A stretch of 64,000 nt of DNA. Source: Amorphophallus konjac (taxonomy: Eukaryota; Streptophyta; Magnoliopsida; Alismatales; Araceae). Below are positions 54,271 to 64,000 of this stretch, in pieces. The notes under the pieces are model-generated. The model made no database searches, was not told the origin of the DNA, and saw only the letters and a program-made list of their open reading frames with translations. The stretch is from NCBI GenBank assembly GCA_022559845.1, contig CM040123.1:300688642-300752641 (forward strand), in the 5' to 3' direction. Position 1 is the stretch's first letter. Every line of letters starts with the position of its first letter. The translations under genes were made by a program, and so were the position numbers.

Positions 54271-57200
54271 ATGGCTGCCGAACGTGCTCAATGGCGCAAC
54301 ATGCAGCGTACCCTTCAAGGGATGACCCAAGTGCTACAACAGGTAGCACAAGGTGGTGCTCCACGAGCTGGAAGCTTACACCAAGCATTCAAGAATATGA
54401 GTCCCCCGAAGTTCATGGGATCGACCGATCCAGACGATGCCGAGCATTGGGTTCGGGAGATTGAACGTATATTCCGTGTCATGCAATGCACGGATCAGGA
54501 CAAAGTCTTATTAGCTACTTTCCAGTTAGAAAAGGATGCTAGATGCTGGTGGGAGTCGATTGAAGCTACTATTGACCCAACTCAAGTTACATGGGGTGAA
54601 TTCGTTGAGTATTTCAACGCCAAATATTTCTCTGATAGGGTCCAGGAAAGGAAGGCCGCCGAATTTGCCGCATTAAAGCAAATATCTTTATCGGTGGCTG
54701 ATTATGAAGCACAGTTCTCTAGACTGTCTAGATATGCTAAGCATTTAATTGGCACGGAAAAGATGAAAGCCCGTAGATTTCTTAATGGGCTTAGGCCCCA
54801 CTACATTACTCAACTGGCGCCTATGGATATTCAAGTTTATACTGAAATAGTGCGCCGAGCTCAGTTGCTTGAAGATGCCACGGAACTATCTGATAGGATC
54901 CGTGGGAAAGACAGAAAGGAGCAAGTCACAAGTTCGGGTTCTTTTAAACCCAACTTTAAGAAGAGGCCCAATAATGGAGGTTCTTCCTCTCAAGATCAGA
55001 AGTTCAAGAAATCCAAGCCTTTCTCTATCACCACTACCCCTTCAAACGTAGTATGCAAGCATTGTGACAAGGCTGGTCACAAAACAGAAGAATGCTGGAG
55101 GAAACTAGGAGCATGTCTCCGTTGTGGGAGTCGTGAACATCGGATTCCCGATTGTCCATTAATGAATGACCAAGACGGTGAGGGTAAACGCCCAGTGACA
55201 AGGAACGCGCGTCTTCATGCAATCCAAGAGACCGAACCAGAAGAAGAAGGCGGATTGGTGGAAGGTACATTAAAAATTTGTTCCAAATATGCACATGTCT
55301 TATTTGATACGGGTGCATCGCATTCCATTATTTCCAAGAAGTTTGCTGACCCATTACCTCTAGAACCAGAATGGATGAAGATAATATTGTCTACTCCTCT
55401 CGGAAACGAGACGGATATCACGCATCATTACCAAAACTGTGAGGTGTTGGTTCGAGGAAAGAATTTTCCTATTGATCTTATCTGCTTAGATCTAAAAGAA
55501 TATGATGTTATACTAGGAGCAGATTGGTTATCTAAGTACCAGGCAACGGTTGATTGCCGTAATAGCAAGATTGTTTTCAAAGAATTTCCAGATCTGACTT
55601 ATACTAGTCCTAAGAGTCGAAGCAAATCCCCTCTTATTTCGGCTCTTCGAGCAAGCAAGCTCGTCAGGAAAGGATGTGTATCCTTCTTTGCTTTTGTCAC
55701 TAATAAAGAAGCTAAGGAAACCAAGATAGAAGACGTTCAAGTAGTACGAGAATTCCCAGACGTATTTCCGGAAGAACTGCCGGGATTACCCCCGCAAAGA
55801 GATGTGGCCTTTACCATCGACTTAGTCCCTGGTGCTGGTCCGGTTTCAAAGGCACCATATAGAATGTCCCCTGTTGAACTCAAGGAGTTGAAGGAGCAGT
55901 GGATGGAACTAATCCGAAAAGGGTTTATTAGACCAAGTACTTCCCCGTGGGGAGCACCAGTCTTATTTGTAAAGAAGAAGGATGGATCCATGAGATTGTG
56001 TATTGACTATCGACAGTTGAATCATCTTACTATCAAGAACAAGTATCCACTGCCGAGAATCGATGAATTGTTTGATCAGATTTCAGGATCCAAATATTTC
56101 TCCAAGATTGATCTCCGGTCGGGATATCATCAATTAAGGATCAAGGATGATGACATTCACAAGACCGCATTCAGAAGCAGGTATGGCCATTACGAATTTG
56201 TTGTTATGCCTTTTGGACTAACAAATGCCCCTGCTGCCTTTATGCAGTTAATGAATAGCATATTCAGGCCTTACTTGGATCAATTCATAGTAGTCTTCAT
56301 CGATGATATATTGATATATTCTAAGACTAAGGAAGAACATGAAGAGCATTTGAGGATTGCATTGCAAGTCTTGAGGACAAATCAATTATATGCTAAACTC
56401 AGCAAATGCGAGTTCTGGCTTGAAGAAGTGGCTTTTCTCGGACATGTCATATCCAAGGACGGTTTATCTGTGGATCCGTCAAAAGTTGAAGCTGTGAGAA
56501 ACTGGGAGAGACCCACTAATGCAAGCGAGATCAGAAGTTTCTTAGGTCTTGCAGGCTATTATCGGCGATTTATCAAAGATTTCTCTAAGATCGCCGTACC
56601 ACTTACAAGATTAACTCGTAAGGAGATCCGATATGAATGGAGTGAGGAATGTGAAAGCAGTTTCCAAACTCTCAAGGATCATCTCACCACAGCTCCGGTC
56701 TTAGCCCTACCAATTGAAGGAGAGAAATTCGAGGTCTACACTGATGCTTCTGGCATTGGCCTCGGATGTGTTCTAATGCAACATGGGAAGGTCATAGCAT
56801 ACTCTTCTCGTCAACTGAAGAAGCATGAGGAGAATTACCCCGTCCATGACTTGGAATTGGCCGCGGTAGTATTTGCCCTAAAGATATGGAGACACTATCT
56901 CTATGGGATACAGTTTACTGTATACTCCGATCACAAAAGTCTCAAATATCTATTTTCACAAAAGGAGCTGAACATGAGACAAAGACGCTGGCTAGAATAT
57001 CTCAAGGACTTCGACTTCAGTATACAATACCATCCCGGAAAGGGTAATTATGTGGCTGATGCCCTTAGTCGAAAGCCGAGAGCAAGGATAGCCAATTGTA
57101 TGATACAAGAATGGAGGTTACTTGAACAATTCTCCGAGCTCAATATAAGCTTGGACACGGAATCCAAATTTGTCACACTATCTCATGTAAGCATACAGTC

Positions 57201-58623
57201 AGATTTGTTATCTGAGATACAAACACTTCAGGATAATGATCCTATGTTAGTAGAAATCAAAGGCAGATTAGAAGGACAATCTGATTTTCAACTAACTTCT
57301 GATGGAAGGTTATCGTTCAAAGATAGAACTTGTATACCCGATTGTCCGGAATTAAAGAAGAAGATCTTAGATGAAGCTCACCGATCAAGATACACTATTC
57401 ATCCTGGATCAACTAAAATGTACCAAGATGTAAAGAGGAACTTTTGGTGGCCCAATATGAAAAGAGAAATAGCGGACTATGTATCACGCTGTCTCACATG
57501 CCAACAGGTCAAGGCGGAACACCAAAAGCCCGCGGGAAAACTACATCCTCTAGATATTCCTAAGTGGAAATGGGAGGATATTGGTATGGACTTCATCATG
57601 GGTTTGTCTAAATCTAAAGGAGGACATGATGGAATCTGGGTTATCATTGATCGATTGACTAAATCGGCACATTTCTTGCCAATCAAAAGCCGATGGTCGA
57701 TTGATGTGCTAGCTGCACTATACATTAAAGAAATAGTCAGGATACATGGAATTCCTGTCTCAATCGTGTCTGATAGGGATCCCCGTTTTACTTCTCATTT
57801 TTGGAAAGGATTACAACATTCGTTGGGGACAAGGCTCAACTTTAGTACTGCTTTCCACCCACAAACGGATGGTCAGACCGAGCGAACTAATCAAGTTGTT
57901 GAAGATATGCTGAGAGCATGCATTATTGACTTTGGAGGAAGCTGGCATGACCACTTACCTTTAGTTGAATTTGCATATAATAATAGCTACCAAGCTAGTA
58001 TCCAAATGGCACCTTTCGAAGCCTTATACGGAAGGAGTTGCCGATCTCCCATATGTTGGAACGAAGTTGGAGAAAAACAACTATTAGGTCCAGACATGGT
58101 AAGGGATACAACCGAGAAGATACAAGTAATCAGAGAAAGATTACAAGTTGCTCAGACAAGGCAAAAGGCTTATGCTGATACCAGGAGAAGAGATCTTGAA
58201 TTCCAGGTTGGAGATCATGTATTTCTTAAAATATCCCCTGGACGTGGCATACGAAGATTTGGTGTTAAGGGCAAGCTTACGCCAAGATTCATCGGACCAT
58301 TTGAGGTACTCGAAAGAGTTGGCGAGGTTGCTTATCGCATCGCGTTGCCTCCTCAGTTGTCCGAGGTACACAATGTATTTCACATATCTATGTTGAAGAA
58401 GTATGTGCACGATCCGTCACATATTATTGAGCATGGAGATCTGGTGATCCAGAAAGATCTCACATATGAACAAAGGCCTTTAAAGATATTAGAGCGAGAA
58501 ATACGAGCTCTAAGGAATAAGGTTATTCCCATGATCAAGGTGCAATGGAATAAGAATCCTGAACGCGAAGCGACATGGGAGACCGAGGAATCTATGAAGA
58601 AACGATTTCCCGAGTTATTCTAA
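54271..58623 (+). CDS. gag-pol: Tekay Gag-Pol polyprotein, intact, with chromodomain
   Basis: A 1450-residue polyprotein from ATG 54271, the first ATG after the PBS in an open frame. Gag core at about 40-190 ([21 protein letters not shown]). Two zinc knuckles, [14 protein letters not shown] near 262 and [14 protein letters not shown] near 282. Protease LFDTGASHS near 343. RT at about 535-700, with [23 protein letters not shown] and catalytic FIDD near 675. RNase H near 820-940 ([10 protein letters not shown]). Integrase with an H-H-C-C finger near 1040 and the D-D-E triad at GMDFIMG, SDRDPRF and GQTERTNQ (about 1105-1205). A chromodomain of about 60 residues ends the protein ([21 protein letters not shown]...NPEREATWE). 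All motifs are present and no stop or frameshift was found. The product would assemble particles, copy the RNA and integrate it. Confidence 0.96.
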   Translation: MAAERAQWRNMQRTLQGMTQVLQQVAQGGAPRAGSLHQAFKNMSPPKFMGSTDPDDAEHWVREIERIFRVMQCTDQDKVLLATFQLEKDARCWWESIEATIDPTQVTWGEFVEYFNAKYFSDRVQERKAAEFAALKQISLSVADYEAQFSRLSRYAKHLIGTEKMKARRFLNGLRPHYITQLAPMDIQVYTEIVRRAQLLEDATELSDRIRGKDRKEQVTSSGSFKPNFKKRPNNGGSSSQDQKFKKSKPFSITTTPSNVVCKHCDKAGHKTEECWRKLGACLRCGSREHRIPDCPLMNDQDGEGKRPVTRNARLHAIQETEPEEEGGLVEGTLKICSKYAHVLFDTGASHSIISKKFADPLPLEPEWMKIILSTPLGNETDITHHYQNCEVLVRGKNFPIDLICLDLKEYDVILGADWLSKYQATVDCRNSKIVFKEFPDLTYTSPKSRSKSPLISALRASKLVRKGCVSFFAFVTNKEAKETKIEDVQVVREFPDVFPEELPGLPPQRDVAFTIDLVPGAGPVSKAPYRMSPVELKELKEQWMELIRKGFIRPSTSPWGAPVLFVKKKDGSMRLCIDYRQLNHLTIKNKYPLPRIDELFDQISGSKYFSKIDLRSGYHQLRIKDDDIHKTAFRSRYGHYEFVVMPFGLTNAPAAFMQLMNSIFRPYLDQFIVVFIDDILIYSKTKEEHEEHLRIALQVLRTNQLYAKLSKCEFWLEEVAFLGHVISKDGLSVDPSKVEAVRNWERPTNASEIRSFLGLAGYYRRFIKDFSKIAVPLTRLTRKEIRYEWSEECESSFQTLKDHLTTAPVLALPIEGEKFEVYTDASGIGLGCVLMQHGKVIAYSSRQLKKHEENYPVHDLELAAVVFALKIWRHYLYGIQFTVYSDHKSLKYLFSQKELNMRQRRWLEYLKDFDFSIQYHPGKGNYVADALSRKPRARIANCMIQEWRLLEQFSELNISLDTESKFVTLSHVSIQSDLLSEIQTLQDNDPMLVEIKGRLEGQSDFQLTSDGRLSFKDRTCIPDCPELKKKILDEAHRSRYTIHPGSTKMYQDVKRNFWWPNMKREIADYVSRCLTCQQVKAEHQKPAGKLHPLDIPKWKWEDIGMDFIMGLSKSKGGHDGIWVIIDRLTKSAHFLPIKSRWSIDVLAALYIKEIVRIHGIPVSIVSDRDPRFTSHFWKGLQHSLGTRLNFSTAFHPQTDGQTERTNQVVEDMLRACIIDFGGSWHDHLPLVEFAYNNSYQASIQMAPFEALYGRSCRSPICWNEVGEKQLLGPDMVRDTTEKIQVIRERLQVAQTRQKAYADTRRRDLEFQVGDHVFLKISPGRGIRRFGVKGKLTPRFIGPFEVLERVGEVAYRIALPPQLSEVHNVFHISMLKKYVHDPSHIIEHGDLVIQKDLTYEQRPLKILEREIRALRNKVIPMIKVQWNKNPEREATWETEESMKKRFPELF

Positions 58624-58693
58624 GAGGTATATGTCCTACACTCTCCGCGTGTATAATTATATATATATTGAATTTGGGGACCAAATTCTTTTT

Positions 58694-58706
58694 AAGTGGG
58701 GGAGGG
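58694..58706 (+). promoter_or_regulatory. Polypurine tract of the Tekay element
   Basis: AAGTGGGGGAGGG directly precedes the 3' LTR start TGTAGCAACC, 70 bp after the gag-pol stop. Confidence 0.88.
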
Positions 58707-61672
58707 TGTAGCAACCCTAATAAATGAATAATTGAAATGAATTAAAACATATATATTACAGAAGTAATATATATAAAAGGAATAGGGTTAATTTGACGAA
58801 ATAAAACAAATTAAAAATAACGCCTCTTATTAGGGCGTTAATTCAAAAAGAAAACGCCTCTATCAAAGGCGTGACTAAAGAAAGGACGCCCATACGTGCG
58901 GTCGTCAACTCACGCGACCAAATAGGCAAGTAAAAGAAACGCCTCTATCTTGGGCGTGTTTTAAAACAAGAAACGCCCTTTTTCAAGGCGCTTTTTAAGA
59001 AACGCCCTTATGCAAGGCGTTAATTCAAGAATACACGCCCTGACCAAAGGCGTTAATTCAGTTCGTGACCCGATCGAACCCAGAACTTATCCCAGCAAAG
59101 ATTAACCTAATCTAGTAAGTGTCTATTAGAGTAAGGACTCTATTAAGGATATATTACCCTCAATCAAACACTACTCTTGTTAGGACTTCAAAATCCTATA
59201 AATAACATGTTCGATCGAACCCTAAAACCCATTTGATCGAACGTCTGCTGCTAGGTACGTGAAGAACATATGTTCTTCTATTTTCTTCTTCTGTTCTTTT
59301 TTTTATGAACGTAGCATGAGAAGAATTAATATTCTTCGTTTCCTCTCCAGGTTGACGGAAGAACGATTGTTCTTCTTCTATTAAGTTGCAGTTGAAGCTT
59401 CAAAGCCCTTTCATCTCCTTCATCCAGATCATAAGGTAGGATTTTCTCAAGTTACTGTAGCCCAAATAATTTAAGACAAGACTTATATACGTATTGACAT
59501 GACATGCATACGGTTTAATATGGTTTTATTATGTTTCTGCAATATTTTGAAAGAGACGCCCCTGTCCAGGGCGCTAATTTACAAGACACGACCATGTCCA
59601 AGTCGTCAATTTCATATTTGACGCCCTGTACACAGGCGTTAATTTCATGTAAATCTTCGGAACGGATTATCCATGCAATTACATGAAATCAATCAATAAT
59701 TGTTAACGGTTAAAAGTCAATAAGCATGAAACATCAAATCCAATATACTGCATCTGAATTACTGCCAATTTTCCTGTCATGACTATATGATTGTTATCCT
59801 TGATTATCGTGCAAATCTTGCTAATTCCTGATATTTCTTGAATTCACGACCTAGACTAGGTCGTTTTTCCCTATGGTAACGCCCCATCACAGGGCGTGAA
59901 TTAAAAATAAACGCCCCTTACTAGGGCGCGTATCTGTTAAAATCCTGGAATATATATTCTGAGAAAATAAGAATTTAATGATTAACGCCCCTGCCAAGGG
60001 CGCGTTTTTGATAATTTCTGAAAATAAATATGTTCTGAAAATTATTGTAAATAAAAGACGCCTGCTACAGTAGTCGTCAACTCTTGAAGAAACGCCCCTG
60101 ACGAAGGCGCGTTTTAGATAAATTATTGAAATTATTGAAAATTCTGCAAAAACGGACCATATGTAAACGCCCTTCTGTTAGGCGTTAATTACTTGAGAAA
60201 CGACTTGACCTAAGTCGTTATTTTACTGTAAACTGATTTTTCCTCTGATTTGCTAACCGATGGTTTTATATATCATAATATATATATATATCGGCACTAT
60301 TCTCCACTCCGTGAGTATAGTCCCACTTTTCACGGTGTTTTATCGATCACACTCAATTCTCATTGACATACAAGCTCTCCATTGGACATTCCGTTCCTTT
60401 GGACTAGCGAGTTAGTCATAGAGACCTCCGTAAGACTCCTCGTAGCCTTGGATTTCCCTCAAGGCCGACTGAGCTGGTTGTACCCTAAAAACCCATTACA
60501 CTATTGATGCCATGTCGCTCTAAAGAAACATGGTATACCGGCTCTTATGATTATACAAAGAGTATATCATAAGAAATTCTTGATGGGATGATGATATCAT
60601 GCCATATCGTGTCATTTTTGTAAACCCCAATTCTATGATAAGAATGAGGGTATCTTACTTTGATATGCTGTTCATGTGGACCTCAATTCTATATAAAGAA
60701 TGTCCATATTGATTTGTCATGGTACCTAAGTTAAGGGAACCATATTCTACCTAGTTTTATCGATATCGTGATTATACCGTTATTATCGCCATTCTATGTC
60801 CTTTGTCATATTTTGGACTCTATTCTATCAAAGTTGTCATACGTGTCTACAAGCTTGATTATTGAAATTCTATGTTGGCTATAAACAAGAGTGGATGTCA
60901 AAACACATGATAAATGCCTGCGCATATAGGGCCCGATCTGGTCCTGGGAGGAGCACCCGAAAGTACTTGTGCCCATGGGAGTTAAAATGATAAGGTATCT
61001 GGCATTATACCGAGTACTTGACTTGCTTGATTGGACATTCCACACACATCTTGTACTTGACTCGTACTTGACATGAAATGATATGCGTGGCCCGAAAAAG
61101 GGTAATTTACTTGCTTGATACATGATAGCCAAAGTTCTTGACATGACTCGATAATGGTACTTGCTTGAATATCTTGAATAACTTGTATCTTGTTCATGAA
61201 AGTTCATCTTATTTCTTTGATATTACATTCTCTCTATCTTGTCGTTTCATGCGAGCATGCATAGCTTTATTGCATCCATGAAAATGTAATTACTTAAACC
61301 ACTTGCTAGTACTTGAGATATAATTTCCTACTGAGCGTTCGCTCATCCCGTTTGTCCCTTTTTACTTTTCAGGTAAGTCCGACGACGATGGAAGTCAATC
61401 GGATGGGAATTGTCAAGAGTGAAGAGATAGAGCTTCTATAAGTGTCGTCTAGTCTTTTCCATAGTTTCTTGAGTCAACTATGTATTCTTTTCCTTTTTAT
61501 TTAACAGAGTATTGGATTTGTAATACTCTATCCATTATGAAATAAAGGATTGGGTTATCTTGCTATTTTGCGCATCTCTGTCTTTGTGTCGAATACACGA
61601 CCACTCTGATTGACATGATTGATATAGACACGTCGCGCATCTCCGGGTATCTTCCGCGCTCGGGGCGTGACA
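58707..61672 (+). repeat. 3' LTR of the Tekay element
   Basis: 2966 bp, the same length as the 5' LTR. The six differences I saw correspond to 5' LTR positions near 52305, 53356, 53611, 53748, 53860 and 53949. It is followed by TSD CATCC. Confidence 0.95.
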
Positions 61673-63950
61673 CATCCTTCCTGATTTCAGGCATCTTCGG
61701 GTCGGACTTGGATGACTTGCCCTTCACAGCTTTCCTGGCCTCTATATATGCCGTCACCTCGGCATTGGACCAGGACTTCAGCTTCTTCAGATATGCGGGA
61801 TCAATGTCCAGAATGGGCTCCCGCTGGGAATCTAGAAAGCGGCGTTCGGCAACGTGCCAGCAGTCTTTCCGGGAATTCCGATAAAAACCCGTTCGTGCAT
61901 TCCACCACTTGATGAAGTCTGGAGTCACTCGGGGAAGACGAGCAGGGGTTGGCACCCTGAATGATACATCCTCCCGGCGATGAAAGTAATCCCACCATGT
62001 GTGGGCTTCCTCTGTAGTCGTCTGACCGGCCCGGTGCCTGTTTGGAAGATTGAACTGGGCCGCCGAAGAGGGAATTTGTTGGTCATACCCAAAATTCCGA
62101 CTGAAGCGGAAAGGATAATACGGCTCCAGCCACAGCAAGCCGCTCTTTCTAAAAACAAGAACACTCGGGCGGATAGACAATGCCCAATCAACCAGTTCCG
62201 GTTCCAGGATGGGCCTTGTGCTCTTGCGCCCAGTCAACTCATGAATGAACTCCTCTGTCTCAAACAATCGGCAGTGCCGCATCCTGTTTACCAGAGGACT
62301 AGAGCTGGCAGCCAAGCTCCAGAAATGAAGAACTCCCGGGGAATCTACTGGAACTGTAGTCAACTTCCCCCTGATGGCAAAAAGTTGATCCGCCAGTGAG
62401 GATGCTTCAGCACTGGCAAATTCAATCATCCGCGGCAGCGGGCGATCTGACTGCATTGACCGGGGAGCCGCTTCCGGGAATAGGGTACAGACCCAAGCAT
62501 TAAAGAAGTGGAGGGGACCAACTATCCTCGAATTCCGGGGAATACGTGATTTGTGCAAATCCCCCAACATTTTGTATATGAGGCATAAAGCCACGGGGCA
62601 CAGGGACAGCTTCGTCCCCCAAGCCATCAAACAGGCGGGGTAAATCGCCTCCGGCCTAATCACCGTCTCGTCCCCTTGGGGAAGGGCGAATGAACAAAGC
62701 CAATATGTTAAATACGCAGCACAATGTGTGACTGCGTCAACTCCTGTGGGGTTCGGGCCGGCCTGCCTCTCTCTCCCTGCGACAGCTGGATACGTTGCTT
62801 GGCGCCGGGCCCTCTTCTTCCGCGCCACTGCTGTCGGAACTACCGTGGGAAAGTCTTCATATTGCTGCTCCCCACCAAAGAAATACTGAAGCCACGTGCC
62901 CATCCGCACGCGTCTCTTCTCACCCGGCTTTCGCGCCTCCCGCGAGTCCAGCGTCAGGCGCAGCAAGGTGCGGTACGCCTTCATCAGATAACGATAGGCG
63001 AAGCCCGTAAAATATCTACCTTCGCCGTTCGTCTGATCCTTTAGCCAGTCTGGGAAGCAAACTTCTTCATACGGCTCTCCGTCTATCGGTAGGCCGCTCA
63101 GCTGAGAGAGGCTCCATAAATCCAATGAAGTCTCACCTTCCGCTGTGTAGAAGGTGTTGTACTCTGGGCAAAAGACTTCGATCATCCCACAACATAGACC
63201 TCGGGAGATCGGATATCTATACCGCGAAGCATATATGCTTTCGTAGACCCCGGCATGTACCAGAATGGGAGCATACTGTCGCAGCACAAAATCTGTGAAT
63301 TCAACTGCTCCTGGTCTGAACGCATGAGCATCAGTGGCTTTGAGCTCTCCAAACCACCCCACTGAAATCTGATGCTTGAATCGGACCGCCAAGCAGTCCA
63401 AAAGAAAAGGCTCGTCCCGGTATCCCCAATGCAGCGGGCCGAGGAATAAACCATATACAGGCTTCTCCCTGTCAACACGGCCAGCAGTTTCGTTCCAGCG
63501 AGCTGGTGTGTACTGTGGTGCTCTCGTCAGCATCCCGGCCTCCGGAGACAGTTCCTGCACCCCTAGCACTGCTCCCCACTTCCTGGGCTCACCCGGGATG
63601 TACATGGGCGTACCGCAGATGACAGATTCGGCCAAGCTGTCTCGCTCCGCCAGCAGGGCCCCTTCAGCTCGGCGAACTAGGATGAAGTCACGCTTCCCAC
63701 GAAGGTTGAAGCGCTCGAGAAAGGCCATCAGATGTTTATCTTTGGGATGATCCCGTCGGATGTCGTCCCTTCGATCATACTTAAACTGGTTGCCGTCTAG
63801 AATGAACAAGCGACTGGTGTCAACTGTGTCGGTCTCTGAGTCCGAAGATTCGGCCACTGCAGCTATATGTCTCAGCCCCCGCTCAAGGGAATGGACGTTC
63901 CCCCAGGTCACAGCAACCCGGGATGCGGAAGAAGAAGATCCAAATGCCAT
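61673..63950 (-). CDS. Antisense gene with plant mobile domain, 5' part
   Basis: The minus-strand frame from ATG 63950 encodes 759 residues before the Tekay insertion. An aminotransferase-like plant mobile domain (PMD) is indicated by PVYGLFLGPLHWGYRDEP (about 170), MIEVFCPEYNTFY and SLDLWSLSQLSGLPIDGEPYEE (about 260-295). The core of PMD proteins is an alpha-helical fold of unclear biochemistry, found in plant transposon genes and in MAIN/MAIL-type host proteins. With the downstream exons and without the insertion the model sums to 1601 codons including the stop, with no frame error. It lies antisense to the Tat pol, between pol and the missing 3' LTR. A CTTTGTTTGTTGGTTTGTAG acceptor-like sequence just upstream of the ATG leaves open an untranslated or further 5' exon beyond the window. 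The Tekay insertion should abolish expression of the full product. Confidence 0.8.
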
Positions 63951-64000
63951 ACTATCTACAAACCAACAAACAAAGGTCAGAAATCAGTTGATCAAAACGA
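63951..64000 (-). other. Upstream flank of the antisense gene
   Basis: Fifty bases with no coding content. On the minus strand a pyrimidine-rich stretch followed by TAG precedes the ATG by about 5 bases and could be a splice acceptor. The Tat 3' LTR is not reached. Confidence 0.35.

Larger units (their letters stand above)
51130..61672 (+). mobile_element. Intact Tekay/Del-type chromovirus
   Basis: A complete 10543-bp Ty3/gypsy element with two 2966-bp LTRs, an initiator-Met PBS, one uninterrupted 1450-codon gag-pol and a PPT. TSD CATCC occurs at 51125-51129 and 61673-61677. By eye I found six substitutions and no length difference between the LTRs, so insertion was recent. The C-terminal chromodomain together with long LTRs and a single ORF fits the Tekay (Del) clade. 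It appears coding-competent. It interrupts the antisense PMD gene of the Tat element within an exon. Confidence 0.95.
32115..64000 (+). mobile_element. Giant Tat-lineage (Ogre/Retand-like) Ty3/gypsy element, 3' end outside window
   Basis: It starts at TGTTGGCACTC inside C3 and is still unfinished at the window end. Removing the Tekay insertion and one TSD leaves at least 21.3 kb. Adding a 3' LTR equal to the 5' one would give at least 24.7 kb. The order is 5' LTR, PBS, gag-pro-RT, TAG, RT end-RNase H-second RNase H-integrase, two tandem-repeat arrays, and an antisense spliced gene. The archaeal-type RNase H after the first RNase H and the CPYH...H...C gag knuckle place it in the Tat lineage. 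Extra reading frames downstream of pol are known in that lineage. Confidence 0.87.

Overview
The window is intergenic heterochromatin of a large-genome flowering plant. Every coding stretch I can identify belongs to an LTR retrotransposon or to a gene carried inside one. No ordinary host gene, rRNA or tRNA gene was seen. Plant origin is supported by a Sirevirus-type Ty1/copia pol, chromodomain Ty3/gypsy elements primed by initiator-Met tRNA, a Tat-lineage Ty3/gypsy element with a second (archaeal-type) RNase H, and a plant mobile domain (PMD) protein.

The sequence is a nest about four levels deep, reconstructed from LTR ends, target-site duplications (TSDs) and homologous uninterrupted copies. 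Level 0 is a minus-strand element family D. It lacks recognisable pol domains. Two internal regions flank one shared LTR (13987-16711): the left internal region is 11203-13986 and the right is 16712-17980 plus 27580-29555. Level 1 insertions into D are solo LTR E1 (5839-11202), solo LTR E2 (17981-27579) and a minus-strand chromovirus C3 (from 29556). Level 2 insertions are a Sirevirus (1-5838) and a Tat-type solo LTR (6351-9321, TSD GGGGG) in E1, a complete but internally deleted chromovirus C (18151-25355, TSD CAAGG) in E2, and a giant Tat element (32115 to beyond 64000) in C3. Level 3 is an intact chromodomain element of Tekay/Del type (51130-61672, TSD CATCC) inside the Tat element.

The Tat element is the most unusual part. 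Without the nested Tekay it spans at least 21.3 kb, and its 3' LTR is not yet reached. It has a 3.35-kb 5' LTR and a gag-pol reading frame broken by one TAG directly after the reverse transcriptase YIDD motif. Downstream are a 28-monomer minisatellite with a higher-order period and a second array with a 77-bp period. Between pol and the missing 3' LTR lies a gene on the opposite strand. After removal of the Tekay insertion and five predicted 72-83 nt GT-AG introns, its exons add up to exactly 1601 codons including the stop. The product would have an N-terminal PMD and a C-terminal coiled coil.

A second theme is arrays of short dyads inside unrelated LTRs. The Sirevirus LTR, the Tekay LTR and the Tat LTRs each carry their own cluster of GC-rich inverted repeats. 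In the first two the arms change together, which keeps the symmetry while the sequence changes.
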